From Branchiostoma belcheri (lineage: Eukaryota > Chordata > Leptocardii > Amphioxiformes > Branchiostomatidae), in the NCBI RefSeq assembly GCF_001625305.1, contig NW_017803379.1:2241594-2305593 (forward strand): a stretch of DNA of 64,000 nucleotides, given 5' to 3'. The notes beneath the pieces are model-generated. The model saw only the letters and a list, made by a program, of their open reading frames with translations. It was not told where the DNA came from and ran no database searches. Position numbers and translations under genes: made by a program. Below are positions 24,541 through 38,990 of the stretch, piece after piece (positions within the stretch are counted from its first letter, which is position 1; each line of letters opens with the position of its first letter).

Positions 24541-24649
24541 GTTTACATCATATACAATCATGCAAATTATTTGAAGACGTATGCAAATCATTGACAGGTA
24601 AATCAGTCAACCGTCACCCGTTTTTTGTCTACCACTCACTGACTGTGAC
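24541..24649 (+). repeat. Dispersed repeat, copy 1
   Basis: About 110 bp starting GTTTACATCATATA and ending near CCACTCACTGACTGTG; a second copy lies at 51401-51510 with roughly 80% identity by eye. Both contain TTATTTGAAGACnTATGCAAA and AAATCAGTCAACnGTCACCC. Family unknown. Confidence 0.75.
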
Positions 24650-26153
24650 ATCATGGCGATTGGTTGTATACTGGGCAGATTAAAGGTCATTACTCGCCGA
24701 CCTTGGATGGAAATTTGCACTTCAATATCTTCTTAATGAAATTTAAACACCAGTACTGGTGTTACCTCTTGTAAGTCTAATGTTACATGTTCTTTAGGGA
24801 AAGTGTACCAAAGTTCTGAGTCAGAGGCACAGTAAATGTAAACATCTTCTAATTCATTCTAATTGGCCAATTTTTGCTTGTAATTACTTTAAAATGAAAG
24901 GCAGCTAGAAGCTCATGTTCTTGGATAAATACACGTCAAACTTATATCCACCTAGGGAATACGTTGTCTACTGTAGTTTGTGACTTAGCCATGTATTACA
25001 CACAGATAGAGTTTAAACATGTAGACAAGCTAGAAGGTATCAACATGGCTGCAATTTTGTAATAGACAACTTAATCCCAGCCTTTTCACCTGGGCAGGAA
25101 AGTAAATACTGGATGTCCGTCTCAAAACACCCAAATTGGCTGCCTGTGTTTGCGAGACACGTTCGAACACGGCGTGTGAATTCCGCTCATTCTTCTGTTT
25201 GTAACATCAGTACAGGATATGTCAGTCGTGGCGGCATGCTTAGAGAGACTCGGGGTAATTACTCGTAATAACCCATAATTAGCTAACTTCTCAATGGTCT
25301 AATTGTAGGGTTGCGTTAGGGAAGCTATGCCAATTATACAGACGAGCAAGAGACAAAAATGAAGGTGTTGTTTTGCTGGTGTCTAACACCTGCTGCTGAT
25401 TTATGTCAGTAAATACCTGGCGGAAAAGATGAAAAGGTTTGGACCCGTGTCCAAAGAACAGAAAACAGGCGAGTCCTCCCCATTGTTCCTGGATGCCCAT
25501 ATTGTGGTGGGGGGGTTGTCTGTTGGTTAATCACAAGCTTTTAAACTAGAAAATTGGGGAGGAGAAAAAATAACATGTTCAGATACAATAGAAGATGAAG
25601 TGGTAATGAGGACGGCTTCATCAAAGGGAAAGTAGTTTTGTATATAATTATGATATATTCATGTAAGATATCACAAATATCAGATAACATCACAGATGAC
25701 CTGATGACCTTAGTACGTGCTTGTAAAATCTCACCAGTCATCAAGACTTCATGTAGTCTGTACTCTATAAACCATAAGTATTAAGCGGTCCACACTTAAC
25801 CCACAGTAAAAGCAGATTGAGAAATGAGAATATTTCACAGCTTTGGGACATTAGGAGGTACACACAACACATACATGCACCTGGCAATACTGGTTATCTG
25901 ACCAAGAGTTTAGACCAACAGTGGTAGAACTGAAGTAACAGGTGTACATGTTTGGCTGCCCTACATCCTTACTATTTCTTCCATCCAGACAAAATCTACT
26001 GTTTGTTTACAGAAACGAGCCGACGGAAACTCAGTAAGCTAGTAAATCCACTCTAATCTGATCAGCTACTCGTAGAATTTTTTCCCATCCTCAGCGGGCC
26101 CTTGCGCTACTTCTCGGTGAACAGAATTACGTTCGCAGACGTTTCACTGTTGG

Positions 26154-26405
26154 TGGCCAAGATTCCGGAGGATCCAATCTGGGAGTTAACAAGATGAGAG
26201 GAAGATTGGTGCCACTAGAGAGGTTGTAGGATGAAAAGCATCCAGGTTATAATGTACGTTGGAAAAGGTTCTGCGTGTCTGCCGCTTGGCCAAAATTCCT
26301 CCGGATTCCATCTGGGATTGGACAAGATGGGAGAAAGATTGGTACAACTGGAAAGCTGTTATTGTGTTAACGTTGCTGGTTGGAAAACATCCAGGTTATA
26401 TCGGA
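26154..26405 (+). repeat. Diverged tandem duplication, about 130-bp unit
   Basis: TGGCCAAGATTCC..ATCTGGGA..ACAAGATG..AGATTGGT..CATCCAGGTTATA at 26154-26255 is repeated with differences and a small insertion at 26287-26405. No coding meaning seen. Confidence 0.7.
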
Positions 26406-29400
26406 AGTCTTAGAGTTTCTGCATTCAATACCTCAGTTGATTGAACTGGAAGGTAGACTTTCAAGAAGTACTGAGTGTAGGAGATTGAGTCCGTGTTGGG
26501 ATATACAAAGGCTATGTTCTCATCTCCTTTACATTTCCTGTATGTATAATATTATATAGTGCATCAGTTTACTGGGCCAGCCATGATGGCTCTGTTATAA
26601 GACTTGTGAGTTTTTAAGGTGCCATTCAGGTGATTCTAAGACTTAAATTAGGTTAAACTAGTAGGTATAATCTAAAATGATATATATATGATAGTTCCCA
26701 GCTAAAACCAACTTGTCGTACAATACAGAATTACTCAGCCCCCTAGTAGTGTACAAAGAATCTAATATAATATTGGACATTTCTTTTGCCTTTTTTTACA
26801 TTTAATCTTTGTGTTCCCTTGACTGTTCTTTGTAAACCCAGCAATTTCTCATTTACAGTTTTGGATGACAATGATATTGGGTCTGAGTTATTTCTGTAGT
26901 GTATCTTTCTTTCCAGGGGTTCATTCTCTAAATTGCCTTAATGTCACACCAGGAAATCGGGTGATGAAACACTGTGCAGATGTAACAGTGATACCCCCAA
27001 CTGTGGTTTCATATTACAGCCCATATATCTGCTCTAGAGTAATTGCAAATTTCCTGATTTCTTGCTGTGAGCATGCAAGTAGTTCCCAATTTTTGCTTAT
27101 CTCCTTGAGCTTGAATTGCCTGTGGAAATGATTACATAACGTACAAATACACAGAACTGATTTCGTATTTCTTCAGCGATTTCTACAATGATTGTGCATA
27201 TATCCACATTGCCATTAAATTTTTATGAGTAATAAAGGAATCCCTTCTTGCAGTGCCAAGGCCTGTTAATGTCCACAGGTTAGTGTTTTGTGACTTCAGA
27301 TGTAGAAAGTTTAAAACCCTTGATGCAGAATTCCCACCGTCTCCTAAGTCCCTGACACTTTTGTCTCAAGTTTTCCAATTCAAAGGTAACTTTCTGGTTA
27401 GAGATCACATGTACCATCAAGGTCTACATGGATTACTGCATAAAAGTATCATTGAGAAACGTCCCAAGTTCATTGCAAGGCTCCCTGCTGAATTTGAGTT
27501 CATTCCGAGGCTCCCTACTGAATATGATGTATCTCCAAGGATCCGTTTGGCCTTGTAACTATCCTTGAAGAAGTATTACTATGAATAACATTAAATCTCA
27601 GAAGAACCAACAGTGAAGTAAGAAAATCAATACTTGGGTACATTATACATGTACCTGTATGCATGCTTCAAAATATTATCACCTGCATGTGCATATAGAA
27701 CTGATAAATTGTATGGTAGCAATCAGGTACGAAATCTATGGGAAAACTCATTTAACATGCCCAAGCCGGGTATTTCCTGTTGTTACCTTTCAATGAACTT
27801 GAACATGGGAAATGATAGTCTGCAGTTTCTCTTTCCTCTACTCTGGAAACTGTCAGCTTTCTGTGCACCTGTTTTTTGTAAAATGCTGATAAAGCTGTAG
27901 TCGTCTGTATTTTATGTTTTGTGATTATGTTTTGTCACATTTATTGTAAAAATGTATAAAACAGACATTTAGATGACCTAAAAGAAGTCCCTGCATTTCA
28001 GAAATTTTATAGGGCTTTGCTTTACTTTTCATCAACCTGTAATCTAAGTACTTGACTTGAGTTGCTGATTTACTCAGATATTCCCATGGTAGAACAAAAA
28101 TGTTGTTTTGACCACTAACACTGAAGGACCCATTGTATAACAACCAGGGCCCTATAAAGATACTTAACATTGCTTAAGTTCCTGTGAAATGGGGGTCATA
28201 AGAATCCATTATGGCTAAAGGAACAACAAACAGGTTTCAGCATGGCTAATCCAATTTAATGGCTCTTGAACTTCAAAAATAAATGAATCAGTTCAGAAAG
28301 GTGGAACATTTTAAAAACGTCTCCCACCAACATAGTTGCTCATTGGTGCAGAAACACATTGGAATGACAATTACATGTGCATGTAATGACAAAGGAAGGT
28401 ACTGTATGTGGTAAATATGTAGTCATTCAGATTGGATTGGCCTTGAGGTGTTTTTGTTTGACATTGTCGGAGAGGCTGCCGAATCCCTGAACAAAGTTCA
28501 TGTGTATCATCAATAACAGGGGAATGCAACTTTTCAACATACCAGGCATGGTTGTGTAATGGGGTGATGAGAAGTTTCAGAGACTATTTTGATGACAGAT
28601 GGTTTAAAAGAGTATGTGTTGAAATGTTAGAGTCAGTGTCAAGAGTTTTACAAAGGCGAAAAAAATCAAAGTAGGAATTGTAGCTATACTAGTACATGTA
28701 TTCTTATTACAACTATAATGTAACTAAATGTAAAGGGCATGAGAATCAAGCAATAAAGTTTACTACCAAGTACCTATATTCTGCAATTAGCTATCGTCAT
28801 GCAAACTTATATTCAACATAAAGAGAATACAGCTTGAAGTTACTGAGAAGTGATCTGATGCAAGTACAATGTACTTGGACGTTGGTGTATTTCTATACTC
28901 CATGTAATTTTTACCTGCCAATGATATGGTCTTCTATCAGCTACAATCCTCATCAGCACTATAATGACTGGAACAAGTTCTCAACAACAGGTGGCACTCC
29001 CAAAATGAAGTTTCCAGCTACTATAGCCCTGGCCATGAGTAAGGTATCTGTAGACTACTGAAACATTGGCAGGTAGAATTACATGGTTGTGTAACATTCG
29101 AGAAAACCCAACTTCCCAAGCATGTCTCCATAATTATGATCTTCCAACCATATGAAACTATTCACAGATAATAATTACCTGCAGAAAATCCAGTCTCTTT
29201 CTTTTATGTAGCATGTAATATACCCCTCCTCATGCGGGATACACATGATAATCCTGACATTATTCTTGTGGTGCAGGAAGCACAATATCTGTATCCTGCA
29301 CCTGGTAGTGACCTGTGAAATGCTCCTCTCACTAATGCCTGCTTTTCCTATCAGGAGCTCATAATACTCATATGGACCATAAAATGGGTCATTTACATCA

Positions 29401-30017
29401 CGAAAGGGTGCTTGATTTTCTCAACTTCCCATTTTATTGTTGACTAATGCCAGGATTTATTGTTGGGATTACCAAATACGTTCTCGCAAGGGGGATAGAT
29501 AATACGTCTCGGCTAAGTATGGGCTGGAGTATAGCAAGAGGATTGTTATTTTTAGAGATTATGTATCATATTGTACTGATGTGGTAATAATTTCACTATC
29601 GCTGAAGGCGAACTATGTTTCTTGTGATTCATAGATTAGTTGATTACATATTCAATATTGTGAGAGCTAGTATCTAGACTTAATGTCTTCTTTAATGACA
29701 ACTGCTTTGCAAATAACTGTCTTGTTTGCCGTTTTCGTCTTGAAACCAGACTGCTGGTTTGATCAGTGTCGTGTGTAATCTAATTTCCTGGGGAAAGATA
29801 CTTCAGTGTTGATGTGCTGATAGCAGCGGCTAATGATTACTAAAACCTTGGCCTGTCGTGTATTAAGGGTCAGTGTTCAATGTCAATGTCAATTTTCATT
29901 TCTTCTGACGCTTTTCATCCTCAAGTTAGTCACCAAACTGCAGTTGGACAGTTTTTCAATATGGTTACATTGATTGAAGTATCTGGTTGAAGATACATAA
30001 TCTGTACTTAAAACAAA

Positions 30018-30470
30018 ATGTGTTTGTTGGTTTGTTTATTTAAATGCAACAGTGCATAACAAGTGGCAACCAGGCAGCAACAAGGCTGGTAGCGGCTACC
30101 ACTGACACATAAATGCATAAATACAAAGTACAGTATAACTTAGTACAATATCACTTAGTACATACAAATTTAATTCAATATTTACAATAGCAATAAACAT
30201 ACAAAGTACATACAAATTCAATCAATACATAATTAAGCAATACAGTGTAATTACAATACAAATCGATAAAATGATCAAAGTTGAAATGGAACGGTTGGAG
30301 GATTTTTATTTACAATTGGTGTTAAGGTAATCAGGATAAGAGGTGGTGTTTGCATTTGGCCTTGAATATGGAGATGGTGGCCAACCCTGTGACCTCGCTG
30401 GGTAAGCGGTTCCACAGTCGGGAGGTGTTCGCTATGCTTTCCTGCTACATTTCCTGCTTGATTAATGCAT
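30018..30470 (-). mobile_element. 5'-truncated non-LTR retrotransposon, 3' end of ORF2 and tail
   Basis: On the minus strand the frame ending at the TGA at 30331 reads SIANTSRLWNRLPSEVTGL and then SIFKAKCKHHLL. This is the usual C-terminal signature of CR1/L2/Jockey-type reverse transcriptases (WNxLPxxV...SxxxFKxxL). An AT-rich 3' UTR follows to a tail of CAAA-like repeats near 30018-30040. A stop interrupts the frame just upstream, so the copy is dead. Confidence 0.75.
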
Positions 30471-33400
30471 TGTTGACAGGGTGAATATACATAGACAGAA
30501 TAGCAATAGTGAATAAAATATGAAATTCACAAAAACTAAATATTTTGTGGTGGTATGAAATCTTTGATTTCTTGTTAACATATTGTAGTCATGACCTTTA
30601 AGTCTGTTTCCATGAGAGAGTTGCTTTTATTAATATGAAAAGGAATTTATTTGTGGTCATCCAGTTAATTGTGCATGTGTGAATGAAGAAAGCTGGTATG
30701 GCAGTCACAGAAGGCACTAACAAGTTAATGACTTTTATTGTGATAATGATATGCTCTGTTGTGTTCAAAGAATGATAACTACTGATGTAAAGTGTATGTC
30801 GCAGTCTCCCCAGACAGGTGTGTGAACTCGTCATCTGCTTGATTCTTGAATGTTTGGAATGTCTCATCTTATCTGTACCATGGGAAGGTCACAAGTAGTG
30901 TCTCCCACAGCAGTGACCTTCAAACAGAATTGCTTGGTGAGGATTGTGATCATATGCAGGGTTCCTGATTGAGTGGTTTTAAGCCATGTCAGGTAACATT
31001 TCTAGCCGACAGGAGTAAGCAGAATGGTGCAAAGAAATGAAAAGAAGTATTTGAACATGATGAGCAAACTTTGATGTACAGTGAAGTAGGATTCAGTCAT
31101 GGCCAAAAATGACTGTTTTGCATCAATCTAAATATCCCCGTTCCACTCTGAGTGTCTCGTCACTATCACACATTCATCTGGCAGGTAGAATGTCAGTTAT
31201 CCCGAAGGCTGATGTGTTTCTGATCTGTGCACAAGGAAATCTACACAGAACCAGCTGCAACCGGATCCAGACACTTCCGCCCGTGTGCTGTGTCCAATTA
31301 CCGAAATGTTGCTTGTACAACACCTGTCGTGTCCTGTTAGTTTGTCTTTAGTGCTAGTAAAGTGACGAAACAAACATTGACAACTACAACATACACCCAG
31401 TTCAGTTTCCTTGCTGACATAGACTTAAGTCCTCGAGGTGTTAGATATCCCATCACATCTGACTTTGATGTTATGATTTTATAATTTCTCAGTTTTTGGT
31501 GCATGTTCACCTGAATCCAATATGTATGTCCTCATTTTTTCACAATCTGCTATGATCAACTGTTAGAAATGGCAGTTCTTTCTGTTTCTACATTCAGACT
31601 GGCAGGAAGAGCTTGTCTTTAGATACTCAATGATTCGTGCCTCCGATTTTGAAACTCAGATGTGATACCTTAACTGTCACCCTTTTATCTTTTCTGGAAA
31701 TGTCAATCATTCTCTCCCCACACCTTGTGTGATAAAGCACTGTTGCTTCCCCTGTCATTGTTTCCTCTCTTTCATCTCTGCAAGAAAGCAGAATTCCCTT
31801 TGGAACCCAGGGAAATGTTACAATTATACGTATTACGTATTTTACATATTTTTAGACCTACATTGTATCCCACAGCTATATTAACGGTACATCAATATAT
31901 TGCTAGCCATTAGCAACCAGGTTACTTCCATCTGAACCTACTTTTTGTCATTATATGTAATCAGATCTGCTTCTTAATGTCATGGAGAAGAAAGAGGCAG
32001 GAGTTTTTATCAGGAGAGGCAGCAGTCCTCCACCCCTCCTTCCTGAGGGGGGAACCCACCTAACCCACAGGAAACACAAGTTAAGCCTTTGTGTTAATTA
32101 TTGGTAGCATCAATCACTATTGGGTGGTGTAGCTTTCTGTGACGGAGATCTGGTGGATTTCGGGAGGATTACTGTAGCCATTCATTCATTCCTGGATTAT
32201 CCTCTTCAAAGAAGATTCACAGGAAAGCTTAATTTGCAGATTTATTAAGAGATAGACAAGTGTTTTATTATACATGTACGTGTAGTTGTGATTACCTGTA
32301 TAAATGTACAGTGTATACAGATGTGTATATGTTGGTCTTAATTAATTTTGTATTTTACAGTATGATTTGTACTTACTGGTACCTGTCATACTATATGAAT
32401 GTAGATGTGCAGATGAAAGGAAACACAGATGTATTAAAATGCTATTCAGAATCCAGTAGCAGCAAATCCCTCAAAAATCTTGCTTACACCTTGCTGTGAA
32501 GTGTAGGCATAGAAACAGAGACTGCTGTATGAATAAGGAGTAATCAACATGATACTGTTACTCTCCCTGTTATTGAAGTCTCCGCCTGTTTGATGTAATC
32601 TCTTGTAGCTTCCTTGTCATGCCTCCTTGATTAAAGTCTGATGCTGTGGGCAGGAATACAGGGCTAGGCTTGGATTGGTGGGATCAGAATAATTAGGTCA
32701 TACCAATCATGAGTATTGGTCATGCCCAGGACAAGGTACTAGTACTTACTCACCTTGCTTTTCATAATCCCTCACTGTTTCTCATTTGGGGCATTTCTTC
32801 CTGACTGGAAATAAAAGGGTTTTGAAGGATGCTTTTTGCGGAGTCAAAGAAGAATTTGGTGTAGATCTTATTCCTACATTCTGAATCTATAACTATAATC
32901 TAATAGTCTAGACTTCTGTACCATCTACTTTGTTGCTACCATCTTATTCATGTACATGTAATACTAATAGTATGCTTATACAGGAGCCATTCATTGTTGA
33001 TTGAGTAACATTGTAATTTATTGCTTGATGTGAAAGTTGTAGCTGTAATGAAATGATATCATTTATTGCAGCCAAGTGGAAAGTTGAGCCACTAATGTAT
33101 AATGTTTGAAGATGATATTCCACCTGCCTATATCATGTGACAGTCACACAGTCCTAGGGGATTATCGAGATACTGGGTCCTTTATTTATCATTTTCCAAA
33201 TCTTCATTTTCTCATTCCTTCAATCTTTGAAGGATGAACAGAAAAGAAATCATTTTTGTTGCTTGTAATCCTTAATTAATTACATCAGATGTTAATCAAA
33301 CAAGCTTTATACAGCTCAAACCAGGTAATTCTCTTCCAGAATTTATACAACAGCAGTTGAGTAAGCAACACTTAAGGGTGTTAACAGGATTAGTGTGATA

Positions 33401-33654
33401 AGAAAAAGATGACAAGCCCAGAGAACTGTCCCAGTAGGATTTGATCAGATAAAAAGCTTCTGTTTTGTTTTAGTAGAACCTGTGCCAGTAGCAATGGTTG
33501 ACACAACAACCACAGACTAGTGTACGGTTTCCTCCCGTGGGAATCTTCTCTATGGACCCAATTTCCGGAGGATCGGAGGGAATTTTGTGGTAGATTGGGA
33601 AAGGATGAGCAGCATGTCTGTTTAGGCTGGACTGTCCGACTGTGTTTACATCAA

Positions 33655-33990
33655 AACAGGACAGGTGGACACTTATGTTCCGGAGTTACACAATGTAGAC
33701 TTGTTTTGTCAATGGGCGTAAATCTTGCATAAGGTTTCTTCGGAAATGTTTTGAATTTTGATTGTTGATTTCTAGAACTGATAACTTGTTTTCCATCTCT
33801 CTTAAGTGGCAGATTAGGTAACTCACAGGACAGGTGGACCTTCTTTCCTGAGTTATGAAATATAGACTTGTTTTGTCAATTGCTGTAAGCCATGCTTAAG
33901 AATCTAAAGGAAATATTTTGGAAGTTAATTGTTGATTTCTAGACCTGATAACTTTGTATTGCCATCTCTTTGCAGATTCTGTAATTTATA
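33655..33990 (+). repeat. 169-bp tandem duplication
   Basis: GACAGGTGGAC at 33660 and 33829 begin two similar blocks sharing TAGACTTGTTTTGTCAAT, GTTGATTTCTAGA and CTGATAACTT at the same spacing. Similarity fades near 33990. Confidence 0.8.
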
Positions 33991-35029
33991 ATCCGGTGGG
34001 TTTGAAAGTAGAAGAATCATACATTTTGTACATGTATGCATGTACCTGCTAAATGTTACTGCAAATTAATTACTGAAAATTAATTATATTATTAACATGT
34101 GCTTTTAAGGAAGAAAAAATTAAATATCCGTCAATCCTACTACTACAGTTTACACGGTCAACCATTTAGTATGTATCTCAGGTCAAGGTCTTATTTCAAA
34201 TCCGCCCGTACATTGCTCAGTGTTTAGGAATGATGCCTCAAGTTTCCCCTTAGCACTTCAAAGATTTTGCAGATCAGCTTGCAAAATTGTAGGCTGAGGC
34301 CGATATAACTTTGAAATAAGAGGTAATGCAGTAAGGTTTTCTCTGCATACTGATTACATGAAAGTGTGTTTACTTGCATACAAACAACCCATCTTTAGAC
34401 TCGGCAGAGAGTTGACCAATCTAGGATTATTAAGAAAACATTTTACCTCGCAATCCTGAGCATATTTGCGTGGGACTTCATGCGTGAACATTTGTAGGTT
34501 TCTATCTTTCATCTTTCTCCAATAGATGCTCACATCAGTCTTGTAATAATGCAGGTTTAAGTTCTCGTTAACAGTCCAATAGGTAGGACAATACTTCCAC
34601 TGCCATATTAAGATTGAAATACAGTGTCCTTGATGTCTGCAGTAACAAAGCAGCAACAGGGCTCTAATGGCCTGACAGCTGCAGCAGAATGAAACTCGGT
34701 CCATCCATCAGTATGCAGCTCACTAACCACTCCACAGGTCTTACCTGGCATTGAGACAAATGAGCACAGGGTCGGGTGTCGCCCATTATCTCCTGATGGA
34801 AAATGATGGCTTTAATTTAAACTCCAGGAGCACACCTGTGCATGGGGTACCCTCCCCTCCCCCTAGAGACCAGAGGAGCCCAGGTAATGAGGAAATTTCA
34901 GCATTACAGGCAGCCATGTACAATTAGAGAACCAACCCTGTTGCACACTGGAGGCTACCGTGCTGAACGTCTAAGGGAACTCGCTAGCACTTTGCTCCTA
35001 GATGTTGTGTGGAGCCAGTTAGAAATGTT

Positions 35030-35093
35030 CAACATTATTTCAAAGTTGTAACTCTCAGATAAACATTATTTCAAAGGTGAAACTCACAGATAA
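35030..35093 (+). repeat. Two-copy 31-bp tandem repeat
   Basis: AACATTATTTCAAAGTTGTA and AACATTATTTCAAAGGTGAA start successive copies that both continue ACTCnCAGATAA. Confidence 0.8.
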
Positions 35094-38000
35094 ACATATG
35101 TATCAGCAATTTAGATATTACAAATTCTTCCCTGAAGCTGACATGTGAAATGATGAATCGCAACAAGAAAATATAACTTCCAGACGTCTGTGCCCTTATA
35201 ACATTAAGTCCTCATATAGGTAATTACTCAACTTTATTAAGTATAAGAGTGACATTTTCCAAGTTATTAGAATTTGAAGCAAAGTGTAATAATCAAATCC
35301 TTGCTTGAATAATTGACCGTAGTTTACATTTGAGATAGATGGCTTCATTTCCTTCGTGTGATGAATTGTGCATCTTTTGTCTCATTTGCCAGACATCCTG
35401 GGAAATTAAGGAAACTACTGATCTAATCAAACCTTGCAGCATTTTTATAGCTACTTGTATTGTACAGCTGTTTTATCGTTCATTTCTTCCATTTTCCGTT
35501 GATTGACATTGGCTTGCCATTCCTTACATGTATTCAGATAAATTATGTCCCTCCGGTTTGCATATCTTCTTCAATGTATCATTCTGAATGTATGTTTTCT
35601 GCAGGAGGCTAAATGTCTGCGCTCTGCTATAAATTCAACTGACTTGAAACACTGGTACAAACAATTCTGAACTAACACAAACTCTATAAAGGTGTACAAA
35701 TATGCACAGAAGCTTCCTAACATTTATCAGATGTCATAGTTGAAAGTTGCCTCCTCTTTCCGAACTCCTGCCAAAGCACAGGATTTTAGATAAGAAACAC
35801 TCAATAGTACAGGTATAAGAAGAATTAAATACTTAAGGCATCAGGAAGTGTGTCTTTACAAAGGTGCTACTGCTCCCGAGAGATTACGATTCAAGACTAA
35901 TGCCCTGCAACACATGATACCTGCCTAAAGCTCTTTCACAGAAACTGTGAAAATTGATAACTGCCTTCAGACGACAATTGAGCCAACCCAAAGCCAAGAA
36001 ATATGGTAGAGGAGAAAAAATCAATAGCAGGAATATATGGGTGGTAACTCTAGCAAATCCTGTGTTTCACTTGGGAGAATGCATAATTTTTCTTTTCCAG
36101 TATCAGTGTGTTAAGTTTCAGATGTCTTGGAAGAATATTATAAAACTTAAAGATGGAATCTGTTGTAACGTTAGATGTTGTTAATCTCGAAGAAGATCCT
36201 TATGCGGAAAACAGTGACCAGAGGAGTGTCCATTGTCCACGAAAGGTGGCCAATGGATATCTTGCTACAGTAGGATCTGCTTGGAGATTAGATGTTGTAG
36301 CTTAAGTCAGGTTTGTTTCCAGTGTAGTACAAGCCATTGTCATCATTAGAATTCCATTAAAACTTCTAACTGCAAAAATAGGCTGGAACTGTTGCAAAGG
36401 AAATTTACACATTGAAGGCAGTGCTTGACTTTTAGCATTCTGTTTAGACTATCATAGTTTCTATGTATTGAAAAATGTTGTGATTTTATTGAAATCTGAA
36501 GCTTTATCAATTTAAAACCCTTAGGACATTTGATTCCTCAAAACAGAAAATACCATATACATGTGACTATGTAGTAAATTCAGCTTGTTATAAGGCATAG
36601 CAATGGAAGAATGAAATGCAGCTTTATAATCATAAAGGTTGATTTAAAATCAATACCAAGCCCTAAACTTGGTCTTAAATGTCCAAGATGCTGCATTTGG
36701 TCTCCTGGAAGTGTTTCTAAAGAAATATTAATGACACGCAGGTAGTTTTATGGGTGTCGTGAATTTCTCAGAAGTGACGGCCCTAAATTACTATCCATCT
36801 TGAATGATGTTTCCCACAATTCCTTAGGTAGAAGGTAATCTGAGGGTCAGTGTCAGATGAAAAATTAACACCGACACGTGGTATCATAAGTCATCGTACT
36901 GTGTTGTCAAAGCTGTCTTATGCAGTTCACTTAATCGCTACAAAGGGACCACTTACGCTATGAAACCAATGGTCCATTTCCTGTAGCCTGTGCTACAATG
37001 TTATTGGCTCGTGCTGCAAAGTGATTGGTACCTTAAATCTGACAGTTCCCATTACAATGTAGGGAAAATAACAGCATGTTGGATCAGGGTGGGCTCCTAT
37101 GGGACCAGGACAAGTGATTCTATGGTTGGATGTGAAATTGTAATTGTATTTGGGTTACAGAATTAGGATATGCTACACTTGTTATTCACGCGGTTGTCGT
37201 AAAGCTTTTATTTTTGTCTTCCACCGCATAATGTCGATTTCATGGAATCCGCCAAATGTGATGCAAGTGTCTCAGTTAGATATGTGGATTTTAAGACTTG
37301 CTCATTTGCACTTTTCATACATGTAGTTTCTCATGAATTATAATATATTTTCTTATTCTACATTTTATGGCCACCTTTTCCATGGTAAGAAAATTGTTAC
37401 ACAGTTTTGCACTTAGCTTAGAAAAATGGGAAGATTTCTTGTTTTTTGGAGAATGATTTGAATCAATACATTCTTAGTCCTATTTTTTTAAATCAACATT
37501 TTAATTTTTTATAAGATGTATTCATGCAAGTCCTTTGATGATGTTCACATTTACATGGTGGTTACAATGTAGTTGCAGTGGGACATTCTTATTAATGGGA
37601 AGGGGTGGAATTTTTATCTGTCATCCTCGGATAGCCATCTTCCTCCATTCCATTTTTTGTTTCTTAGAAAAAAAACATTTATCATGCAAGATGTGCAGGC
37701 TGGGTAATTTATGACACTGACATTTAATTTCTGCCTTGGTCATAAAGCCGCTAACCGGATCAAATCAACATAATGTTTGATAAATGTTGTCACCTGATAT
37801 GGGTCAAAAATTGGGAAGGAAACGGCATTTAACTGCGTACCTTATCAACGTTACTGGACAGAGAGAATTGGTCTTAAAAACACTGTGTTGATTGGAATGT
37901 AGGTCCGTTTGCCTAAGCGCTGTAGCAAAGAACTTTCTTCGGATATAAAACACCGTTAGAAATATAGAAAGTATGTGAAGTAACAGCCTATAAAACCAAC

Positions 38001-38839
38001 CAGAGTGGTCTTTCCTTTGAATTAGCAATAGTGTCCAATTGAATGCACCATATCTCTTCTGGCTATCACATTCCCACAGAGTTATAGTTGTGTTATGGAC
38101 AGTGAGAGTGTAGGTCTGCATACAGAGCGCCGATGACGTGTACTTCACTTGGAAGGCATGGGGAACTCAGCAAGCGTAACCCCCTCAAAGACGGCGATCA
38201 CTTTCCTTGGCAGGTCTCAGACATTGATTTTTTTCTTGAGAAAAAATGACGCCATATGGATGCAATTTCTCTATCGATCTCTGCGACCAATATGAAGAAG
38301 GTTTAACAACCTTTTCAATATGATTCAGGTCAAAGGGACAACTACTATATAGTGCTGCAAGTTTTATCCTATGCTCTAACAAAGATTTTTTTTAGAATTA
38401 GAACGGGCCTGGGATGAAATAGAAAGTTCTGACTGAACCAAAATTTTCTGGCCAATACATTATTGGACTGAAAAGATATTTTTCCCAGAAATCATAGTTG
38501 CTGCAATATAATTTAGGCTGCTAGGGGGCAGCTCAGTGAGATTTGCCTACAAGATGAAGGCTCGTTTCACTTGGCTCCTATTCTGTAAAAAACACAAATA
38601 GAAAATGTACACAGGTAGGTAGTCTGACATTGCAGATTGTGATTATTTAAACATTTTAATATGAATAGAAGTTCTGTTGAAAACAACAACAAAGTCTATT
38701 GTAAGTGCTACATGTTTAATTATGTGTGATATTGAAAAGATACTAAATCAGCAGTGGTGTGGAAGGTGGCCTACAGGGAAACCTCTGTGTTCCACCAGAC
38801 ACCATTTAAAGGTCTGAAACCTGAAAGACATAGGTTTTG

Positions 38840-38990
38840 GTAACCATGTATATGGTACCTCCTTTGAAAGGAAAACAAACAAGTGATTTGGCAGGCTTTG
38901 AACCCGAACACAGCGCCCGACTGATAAAGCATTCCTGCCACCCCACCTCATATTTACATAAACATGCCAAAACAAAGGGAATACAAAGGC
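38840..38990 (-). repeat. tRNA-derived SINE fragment
   Basis: On the minus strand GCTTTATCAGTCGGGCGCTG followed by GGGTTCAAAGCCTGCC resembles the D-arm to T-arm part of a tRNA with a box-B sequence. Arms do not close, and no CCA-type end is present. Borders are approximate. Confidence 0.45.

Larger units (their letters stand above)
23634..30017. other. Gene-free stretch with minor duplications
   Basis: No exon recognised. Contains a dispersed repeat (24541-24649), a homeodomain-site-rich patch near 25250-25300, a tandem duplication at 26154-26405, and an open frame at 27253-27558 that includes a 30-bp tandem repeat (27469-27528) but no known domain. Confidence 0.5.
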
